A stretch of DNA of 64,000 nucleotides from Dolomedes plantarius (lineage: Eukaryota; Arthropoda; Arachnida; Araneae; Dolomedidae): contig OU015495.1 in the NCBI GenBank assembly GCA_907164885.2, forward strand, positions 100,165,332-100,229,331. The letters are read 5' to 3'. Shown here one piece after another: positions 56,578-64,000 of this stretch. The number at the start of each line of letters is the position of its first letter. Position 1 is the first letter of the stretch. Below the pieces are notes generated by a model, which saw nothing but the letters and a program-made list of their open reading frames with translations, was not told the origin of the DNA and searched no databases. The translations under genes and the position numbers were made by a program.

Positions 56578-56579
56578 TA

Positions 56580-57029
56580 GCTCTGTTTATTGCATTAATT
56601 TTTTCAATTTTTTTTACATAGGGAATGTTACACAACAAATTTCTATCGGTATTTATTAAAGTCTTCTTTACAAAATTTCTAACCATTTTCTGATAGAAAT
56701 GTTTTCTTCAGAGGAAGTATTTTCAGAATTGTTTGCTCTACATCAAAAATCCCTGAGGACAATTTAATGAAAATAGAGCAAACGAATACTGTGCAGAATT
56801 TTATCGATATACCATGCCAGAAATTTCTTTTTAAAGATCGAATAACATGAAGAATTGAATTCCGATATTAAACAGATTTAAAATATTGATGTACAGAAAA
56901 GATACTCGTAAAAACGTTGTATATGGCAACGTAACCATAGTAGAAACACGCGGTTCGTGTTATTTGATTCAAATATTTCTGCAGATTTGGGCTAAGAAAA
57001 TAAAATTACAAATCAAAATAAAAAATATA
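56580..57029. other. No gene seen
   Basis: AT-rich DNA. Confidence 0.45.
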
Positions 57030-57700
57030 TCTAAATATATAAATTAGTTTCGTAACTGACTGACTGACATATATATAACGTACACAAAAAACCGCTGGAT
57101 AAAAGGGCTGAAATTTTGCATGGCGATTATTCTTATAGTGTAGGTCTAAGAGAGATTTTTGAAAAATTCTTCTTAGTTTTTCTTTTAATTAAAATTTTAA
57201 GCTGTTTTTGTAACATTCTTTAAAGTTTACATTTAAAATAATAATTCGAGGGTTATAAAATTTATATCAAAAGAAAGATCATAAAAATTCCTTTAAAATG
57301 AAACGTATTTCGAATCTTTAGCTCAATTTTCTGATTTTTAGTGAATTTTTAAAGATTAATTTTTAGAATTTGATTTATTAAACGCTGATCACATGGTTTC
57401 TTTTCTTTTAATTTTGCGTCACGTGCATAACAATGTAATGGACAAAAAATATTTTATTTTTCTTGCTAATGCGGCAGACGATTGTACATTATCCAAAAAA
57501 ATATTAACATACAGTAAAAGAAATGTTCCTGAAACTGTACTATATTAACTATACTATATTCTTTAGTATGTTCCATTAGATTTAATTTGAATATTTTCTT
57601 ATACATAATTATGTCTATAAAAATATGCGTTACGATATTTTTATAAATATATTTTTTCCTTTTTTTTACATCAATTGCATACATTGATCTTTGTATTTAT

Positions 57701-57753
<53 letters not shown>

Positions 57754-57840
57754 TTATGTATTTTTTGGCATTAATTGCATACATTGACCGTTGTATTTAA
57801 TTTGAATATACTCCGTAGCGAAGTACGGGTTTTCAGTTAG
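57030..57840 (+). mobile_element. Non-autonomous Helitron, copy 6 (subfamily A)
   Basis: 5' A-T|TCTAAATATATAAATTAG-like start at TC (57030-57031), then TTTCGTAACTGACTGACTG; 3' hairpin CCGTAGCGAAGTACGG and GTTTTCAGTTAG|T, so the usual CTAG is mutated to TTAG. A (TA)n expansion (57706-57747) sits inside near the 3' end. A 72-codon minus-strand frame (57466-57684) lies within the repeat and is not a gene. Confidence 0.87.
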
Positions 57841-58293
57841 TATATATATAAGCAGTCTGTGTCCTGGATCCTTTAAAAATGGTTAGTAAGTCTTAGCATG
57901 TGTAAGGAAAAACTTCTGAATGAACCACAGGACGATAGGTCGTTACGAAGCTATCTTTCGGAAGGAGTATTATAATTGCATTTTAAAACTTCTCCAGGCG
58001 TTTATGTTGAAAATATCGTACATTTAAAATCTGCTGAATGATAGTCAATGTTCTTTTAAGAGATTTTAGAGAGTACAAACCCTAAATATATGACTATAGC
58101 CCAAAACATGTTAGAACTGAAAAATCCCTAGCATCAAATGCTAACACTCAATTCAAAAGTTTATCGATCTACGAAAATAACTTCTCAAATTTCCTTGGGT
58201 GACATCCTGTCTAGAAAAAACCCCTCAGTATTGTGTACCATAAAAATATTGATATGACAATACTGTCATAATACTTTCCTGCTTTGTTTCCAG
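57841..58293. other. No gene seen
   Basis: AT-rich to mixed sequence ahead of a candidate splice acceptor. Confidence 0.45.
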
Positions 58294-58400
58294 GAGGCTT
58301 GCCAACTTTAATTGAAACCGATTTGCGATATCTCAGTCCTGTCTGGAAAGACGGAAAGAAATACAGCCTAGACGTTTGCTATCTTTATTTAAGAAATTGA
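58294..58400 (+). CDS. Candidate terminal exon (34 codons)
   Basis: A strong 3' splice site, CTTTCCTGCTTTGTTTCCAG, precedes the segment. Using two leading bases to finish a split codon, the frame reads GLPTLIETDLRYLSPVWKDG then KKYSLDVCYLYLRN and stops at TGA (58398-58400). Composition is balanced and the peptide is non-repetitive. No family recognised; no poly(A) signal AATAAA is seen in the next 200 bp. An exon, an old repeat or chance are all possible. Confidence 0.3.
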
Positions 58401-58868
58401 AAATCTTTTTCATACGAAGTTTAAATATATTTTCTGGACTTGGAGATTGGATAAATGTTTAATTTTGAAATTAAATCCCTTACCAGATTTAGTCAACGGA
58501 AAGTGCATATTTTTAGTGAACTATGGAATTTGTGAAAGACACTGTGGTTTGACAAGCTCACAATATATAAAAAAAGTATAACCATTTTATTTAATATAAT
58601 TTTTCTAATTATGTTTATGTTTTTCATTTTAAGTTAAAAGGGGTCTGACAGTTTTTGAAATTGGGTCGCTCTCAGCGTATATCTCACCTGTATGAAGTTG
58701 AGGAGCCAATTATAACGGCGAAACATAGGTCCATGGTGAATGTTGGCGATGCCTACCTACACACACATTACATATTGTAACCATGTATTAGTAGGGGAAG
58801 AATTCAGTTCAATAGCGCATTTCTTTTGTAACTTATCCACTTATGAAAACATTTCTCCTGAAACGTCA
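58401..58868. other. No gene seen
   Basis: AT-rich DNA before the hAT element. Confidence 0.45.
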
Positions 58869-58876
58869 GTCAGGGA

Positions 58877-59324
58877 CATAGGCGTAGCGTGCTTCTAACT
58901 TTTTTTCTTTTTTTTGGGGGGGGGGCACGAATTGAATTCAGTTAGGGCCCTCCTCAGCGCATTGACTGCCAAACGGTCCTTAAAATATGAAATATTATGA
59001 TTTTTTGAAATTGAATAACAATAGAATTGATGTTTGAGTAGTATTCAAAAGTTATACAATGAGAAAATTAAATATAATATAAATAAAATGAGAAAAAAAT
59101 ATAGCATCGAATTTTTGTTTTGGATCATATCATTGTTAAAAACTATGTTAAGGCGAAAGACATAATCGGAATTTTTAGTTTCACAGTTTCAAAAAGCGGA
59201 AAAAAAACCTAACTTTCTTTAAAGTTTTCTACATTTTCCGATTTTAACTAAAATTCTAATAACGTTTTAATTTATTTCAAGTTAAGTTGGGGGGCACGTG
59301 CCCCCCCCCTAAGCTACGCCTATG
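58877..59324. mobile_element. hAT-type MITE with 8-bp target duplication
   Basis: The ends CATAGGCGTAGC and its exact inverse GCTACGCCTATG, flanked by the perfect 8-bp duplication GTCAGGGA (58869-58876, 59325-59332). Near each end there is a G-run or C-run joined to GGGGGCACG. The 448-bp interior is AT-rich without a transposase. Confidence 0.92.
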
Positions 59325-59332
59325 GTCAGGGA

Positions 59333-60709
59333 TGTAGGTATGAACTGAAATAATGGGCTTGCCTGATCCCGCCTCGGAAATTTGTGTCATTCATGCATTA
59401 CTGTATAAAATAAGCACGATTCTTAACTCTTCTTTGTGCCCCTATCGCAAAACGAAATTCTGACTACGGGTGTGTTATTAAAGGAGTATCTAATTTATTT
59501 GAAAATTTAACAAATTCATACCCTTAACGTGCTCAGTGAAAATTGAGTGGGGTGTTGGTTCATCTACACTGTGCCCCTTTGAAATCAAACAACGATGCTC
59601 GCGGATTTTGTGCGAATGTCTTCATTACCCTTCACTGGCAAACAATGCACACACACACACGTCGGAGTGAGCAGAAGGAAAGAAACAAAAAACTGGTGCT
59701 AAACTGTGGGCTGTTTCCCCTATTTTCTTTATTTAGATATTAGTGGACAAGCTATCGGAGGCAAGACTATATAGAATGCCCATCTAGAAGAACTAGTGAT
59801 TCTTAAAGACCAGAATAAGCCAAATGGAATCAAATTTGCCGAAAGGAAAGTTTCTGCCACGAAACCTGTATAATATTCAATGTAACTTCTAAATGTAGAT
59901 CTGGTAGAGAGAAATTACGGAAATAAATCATTATGCAAGCAATATTTTAATACAATTAATCAAGCAACATTTAATAAGCCCCAAAACCAAACACTTTATT
60001 AGATTTTATTTTCTACATTTTAGGCCATTACCGCGTGTTTTATTAAAATCTCTGCTTGTTTTATGGAATCAAAATTGTTTTCAAATATAACACGCCGACC
60101 GAGCTATTAGAGAGGATTACGGATTTACCGATTTAGTGTAAAACTGTACTGTCAACTCGACTATATCAAGCTGATACAAATGGAGCAGACATGGTTTCAG
60201 GTTAGATGTAATATGGAAGCATACTTCTTAACTGCAAAACGTCACCAATTCTGAAATATGGATAATGGGTTATGTGTAAATCTAGCAAACAATAATATTC
60301 ATGATTTATGAACTTATGAAATCAGACGTCCGTCATGGATATAATAATACTGAAATCCAAATATGCAAAGACAATTATTGTTAACCAAGATTAAATAAAT
60401 CAATTTATCCGAAGAGTTACAGAATTTACAGGGACAGATATGGAGGGCTCATAGCTATTGTGAACTAACTCCTCTTTTTGGACATTTCGCACGAACATTT
60501 ACTTCATACAGTAAAAATATAACCTTCAATACAATAGAGAACCAAATCCATAGTATAAATTTTACGTCCTTAAGCATAAAAATAAACAAAAGTTAATGGT
60601 TTATGTATAAAGTTCTTCGACTAAAAGATCAGTTTTCTCAGAACTGACTTTCATAGCCTTCACTGACAACTCACATGGCCACTCACTGACTTTCATGACT
60701 TTCAGCTTC
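59333..60709. other. No gene seen
   Basis: AT-rich to mixed DNA; short frames without domains. Confidence 0.45.
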
Positions 60710-60897
60710 ATTTTTAATGATGAAAGGTTCGAATTATAGGACGTTTTGAAGAACAGCGAATGCATTATGCGCTTCAGCATTAATCATATCGTATATCAGA
60801 AAAATAATGAAAATCGTAATATCGAAATATCAAAATTGTAATCAAAACTGAAATTTCAAATAATGAAAATCGTAAATAATCGTACATCAGAAAAAAT
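60710..60897 (+). repeat. Dispersed repeat, copy 1
   Basis: Almost identical to 63824-64000 in the same orientation: TTTTTAATGATGAAAGGTTC, GAATGCATTATGCGCTTC and a run of ATCGTAATATCGAAATATC-type units. The last ~110 bp are themselves short imperfect repeats of AATAATGAAAATCGTA. Confidence 0.9.
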
Positions 60898-61285
60898 GAA
60901 TACTTTGTAGTTTATATTTGAACATGTTGCAAATAATATTTTATGTTACTTAAATTTAATACAATTATTTATTATATCTTATTACGTTTAAAAAGATTGA
61001 AATAGATAAGTTCGTTCAGCTTCAACTCTCAGTTGGTTCAGCTTTAACTCTGAGAACTCCATATACTCCGAGAAATACCTTAGTCTAGTATATTTACCAT
61101 TTTTTAGGAATAAAAAAATATGTATGTGAAAAACTCCTGTTCGGATTTATCATTACCGAAATATATTCTCACTGCAAGGTATAAGACGAAATTAAATGTT
61201 ATGAAATATAACAAGACTATATAAGTATATAAATTAAAACATTAAGAATTAGCTCAATTGAATGTTATAGTCACATACTAGCGTA
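60898..61285. other. No gene seen
   Basis: AT-rich DNA. Confidence 0.45.
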
Positions 61286-61660
61286 TCATATATTACTGTT
61301 TCTATATTGTCCTATGCTTATCATGCAGCATGTCTTAATCTTAACATCGTATACATCGTTAGAATACTTTTCGTTTAGATTCTTAATGACACTCTTTAAT
61401 CCAATATAATCTTTAAGATAATCTTTTGTCTTATAGTCCAACTTTCTTTCAATAAAACTAATATTTGGAAGCTGTATTTTGGGAATAAAAAGTATTACAT
61501 AAGCCAAAATAATCTTTGGGTTAGGAAACTCCCTATTACAAATCTTGTATGAATAAGAAAAAATAAAAGCCATGCCATGTGTTTTTTTCCTAACTTCCAT
61601 TTTTGATATTAAAATACGTTTATGTAAAACAACTTCAGATAAAACGACTGTACCATTCAT
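61286..61660 (-). CDS. Unrecognised 124-codon ORF
   Basis: One of the longest frames in the window outside the transposons and microsatellites. It starts MNGTVVLSEVVLHKRILISK and contains IILAYVILFIPKIQLPNISF, a possible membrane-spanning or buried stretch (about residues 50-70), then a Lys/Tyr/Asp-rich C-terminal half. No domain is recognised. Codons are strongly AT-biased, like the surrounding non-coding DNA, which argues for chance; length and lack of repetition argue mildly for a gene or exon. A 48-bp poly(A) run lies 87 bp beyond its start. Confidence 0.2.
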   Translation of the reverse strand: MNGTVVLSEVVLHKRILISKMEVRKKTHGMAFIFSYSYKICNREFPNPKIILAYVILFIPKIQLPNISFIERKLDYKTKDYLKDYIGLKSVIKNLNEKYSNDVYDVKIKTCCMISIGQYRNSNI

Positions 61661-61747
61661 CTAAAGTAAAAATAGAAGAATAACTTGTCAGGTTGAAAAA
61701 TCAAAGGTACATGGGGAATTTATTTTGACTGCCTTACCCATAAACTG

Positions 61748-61795
<48 letters not shown>
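61748..61795 (+). repeat. (A)48 homopolymer
   Basis: An unusually long pure A-run. It may be the tail of a retroposed sequence lying to its left on the + strand, but no LINE or SINE body is recognisable there. Confidence 0.9.
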
Positions 61796-61796
<1 letters not shown>

Positions 61797-62082
61797 ATAA
61801 AACAGCTCAATAAAGAACGAGACCATAAATATTTGTCTCTTGAAGAGCGACAGATCACTTTGATATGTTGGGGAAATTTTTTCTTATAAATTATTTTTCA
61901 AATAATGCAATAACCGAGTATGCCACTGAACAAGTTAGTCAACCTAATTTTAAGTAATATCCCCTCCCCTTATCCCCCCAAAAATTATTTTTAAATATTT
62001 ATCGAAAACACTTACTATATCCTGGAAACGAACTATCCTGGAAAACGAAGGAACACTTATTTTTTGTATATTATACCTCATA
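61796..62082. other. No gene seen
   Basis: AT-rich DNA. Confidence 0.45.
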
Positions 62083-62711
62083 CAGGGTGTCCAGCGAAGA
62101 AGTTCCTGATTTCAAATTGAAAAATCTCGAGAACAAAGAGCTGTAGAAGAATGCAACAAACGGTATTTTTATCGTGAGAGCTGTAAGAATTTTATACACT
62201 AATTTTCGAAATAGTTACAAAAGCTGCTAACAGATGGCGCTGCACAACTCGTATCAGCATGCTTATATAAACTTGTAGTCTTTGCAATCACTACATCACA
62301 ATCTTTTCAAAATGTCCACCATTCGCTCTATGGAGGTGGCGCAATAAAATTTTCCATCATACCCTGTAGTTTCTCAACAGAAATTGATTCAGCTACCACA
62401 TAGATCGCCGATTGAAGCTCTCCCAGCATGATGGGATGGCTCCAGTAGACAGTGTTTTTAATGTGCCCCACAAAATATAGTCACAAGGACTCAGGTCCGG
62501 GGAATATGGAGTTCAATCCATGCCTGCGGCTCAATTGCTAAAAGCTGCTAACAGCGCCCTCTGTTGGCAGCTTTTGTAACTATTTCGAAAATTACTGTAT
62601 AAAATTCTTACAGCTTTCACGATAAACATACCGTTTGTTGCATTCTTCTACAGATCTTTCTTTTCGAGATTTTTCAATTTGAAATCAGGTACTTCTTCGC
62701 TGGACACCCTG
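62083..62711 (-). mobile_element. mariner-like element with ~150-bp TIRs
   Basis: The ends CAGGGTGTCCAGCGAAGAAG and (other side) CAGGGTGTCCAGCGAAGAAG are identical, and the inverted similarity continues inward for about 150 bp (TTTCAAATTGAAAAATCTCG, TGCAACAAACGGTAT, GAAATAGTTACAAAAGCTGC). TA flanks both ends (62081-62082, 62712-62713). The 629-bp element keeps a transposase C-terminal piece on the minus strand. Confidence 0.93.
62290..62525 (-). pseudogene. mariner-like transposase C-terminal fragment
   Basis: On the minus strand one frame reads YFVGHIKNTVYWSHPIMLGE then LQSAIYVVAESISVEKLQGM, matching the FLWGH-(I/L)-K-x-x-VY region after the last catalytic residue. The preceding SPDL-x-PCD block is degraded (PGPESL). 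N-terminal and core parts are lost. Confidence 0.7.
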
Positions 62712-62713
62712 TA

Positions 62714-62917
62714 TTTTTTACTCGTTCTTTTATAAGTGAAAGACTCAAGATGTTGATTTTAGATATTTTTTGGAGTTATTTTATTTTTTCTGAAGAAACT
62801 GAATTTTTTTCAAACTGGGGTTTTAACAAATATTTTTTCAGTAAATTTTCTCGCACAGAAAAAAAAATTAACTACTGTGTATTTTACTCAGACGATGTAA
62901 TAAGAACGTAAATTATA
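62714..62917. other. Short spacer, no gene
   Basis: AT-rich DNA. Confidence 0.5.
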
Positions 62918-63657
62918 TCTGTATATATAAAACAGTTCCATAACTGACTGACTGACTGACAGATAACGCACAGACCAAACCGCTGGACCTGAAGGGCTTA
63001 AATTTTGCATGGCGGTTCGTTTGCGGCGATTCGTTTTATAGTGTAGGGGTGCAGTAAGAAAGATTTTTTAAAGATTCTTCTTAGATTTTTTTAAATTAAA
63101 TTTTTAATCTGTTTTTGTAACATTTTTTTAAGTTTACGTTTAAAATAATAATTTGAGGGTTATAAAATTTATATCTCGAGAAAGATCTAAAATTTCCTTT
63201 AAAATGAAATCATTTTCGAATCTTTACCTCTATTTTCCGATTTTTGGTGAATTTTTAAAGATTAATTTTTAGAATTTAATTTATTAAATGATGATTACGT
63301 GGTTTCTTTTCTTTTTGTGATACTTTAGATTAATTTTTCGTCACGTGCATAACAAAGAAATAAATTGACAAAAAATATTAAAATACGGTAAAAGATAAAA
63401 TTCAACCCCTAGACTAATTGAGATAGAAGTGTTTTAAGAATTTTATTTAAATTAGTAAATTTTATGGATATTAAACATACAAATTAATTGCATACATTGC
63501 CCGTTGTATTTAATTTGAATATTTTCTTCTACATTATTTTGTCTATAAAAAAACGTTACGATTTTTTTATAAATATTTTTTTTGGCATAAGTTCCATACA
63601 TTAACCGTTGTATTTAAGATGAATGCACTCCGTAGCCAAGCACGGGTATTCAGCTAG
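62918..63657 (+). mobile_element. Non-autonomous Helitron, copy 7 (subfamily B)
   Basis: 5' TCTGTATATATAAAACAG, 3' hairpin CCGTAGCCAAGCACGG and GTATTCAGCTAG|T. It shares the subfamily B interior with copy 3 (ATTCAACCCCTAGACTAATT, GGATATTAAACATACAAATT). A duplicated ATGGCGGTTCGTTTGCGGCG precedes the usual GATTCGTTTTATAG segment. Confidence 0.9.
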
Positions 63658-63823
63658 TATGTTTATAATTATGAAAACTTTCGCAACGAAATGTTCAGCG
63701 TTGTGATTACTCCCTTGTGGTCTTGAAATATACAATTTCAAAAGTACTAAAGCATTACTTTAAGTGTTGTCAAAAACTGTAGGTCAGAAAATTAAAATTT
63801 TCATTACCGAGGACTTCTTTTTT
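63658..63823. other. Short spacer, no gene
   Basis: AT-rich DNA. Confidence 0.5.
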
Positions 63824-64000
63824 TTAATGATGAAAGGTTCGAATTATAGGACGTTTGGAAGAACAGCGAATGCATTATGCGCTTCCGCATTAATCATATC
63901 GTATATCAGAAAAATAATGAAAATCGTAATATCGAAATATCAAAATAGTAATCGAAACTCAAATATCAAATAATGAAAATCGTGAATAATCGTACACCAG
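63824..64000 (+). repeat. Dispersed repeat, copy 2, cut by window end
   Basis: Matches 60710-60897 from its first base to the window edge, with only about ten differences by eye. The 69-codon frame at 63764-63973 runs through it; the same frame is not kept in copy 1. Confidence 0.9.

Noticed and set aside
59543..59743. 66-codon ORF with His/Thr-rich segment
   Set aside because: The HTHT segment is a short (CA)n repeat; no domain or splice context.

Overview
This is an AT-rich animal nuclear sequence, almost certainly from an arthropod. The evidence is the set of repeats: non-autonomous Helitrons, IS630-Tc1-mariner elements (including a DD41D group), hAT and piggyBac remnants, a Jockey-like LINE and tRNA-derived SINEs, mixed with long (TA)n/(CA)n microsatellites. 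A spider or other chelicerate would fit, but that is a guess. There is no operon structure, no bacterial-type gene and no complete host gene that I can defend. The window reads as intergenic or intronic DNA in a repeat-dense region.

Layout. 0-9 kb: a hAT MITE with a perfect 8-bp target duplication beside a SINE, a 0.5-kb tandem duplication, Helitron copy 1, a Tigger/pogo-like MITE and an inverted-repeat element at TTAA. 9-20 kb: Helitron copies 2-4, a SINE, a MITE carrying an internal 85-bp tandem repeat, a hAT element that keeps the transposase C-terminus, and a fold-back element built from two inverted copies of a mariner transposase C-terminus with another MITE inside it. 20-33 kb: a mariner remnant, a higher-order tandem repeat, a piggyBac remnant, a 5'-truncated Jockey-like LINE and a DD41D transposon. 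33-45 kb: tRNA-like SINE heads, a piggyBac-like MITE, several Tc1 transposase remnants and a GC-rich then pyrimidine-rich island. 46-52 kb: mariner and Tc1 remnants and MITEs set in very long TA arrays, including a Helitron nested in a MITE. 52-64 kb: a second piggyBac copy, two more DD41D elements, Helitrons 6 and 7, a third hAT element, a mariner remnant with very long terminal repeats, and a dispersed repeat whose second copy runs to the window edge.

Every transposase read here is interrupted by stops or frameshifts, or has lost a domain, so none looks able to move by itself. Four short segments (17.0, 20.9, 34.5 and 58.3 kb, all + strand) have splice-site-like borders around open frames and may be exons of a host gene; one minus-strand ORF (13.6 kb) begins with a plausible signal peptide. 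All five are weak calls. The most unusual unexplained signal is a roughly 45-bp module pairing GGTCGATA with a MEF2-like CTAAAAATAG box. It occurs three times between 43.8 and 52.4 kb, and a shortened version lies on the minus strand at 5.7 kb.
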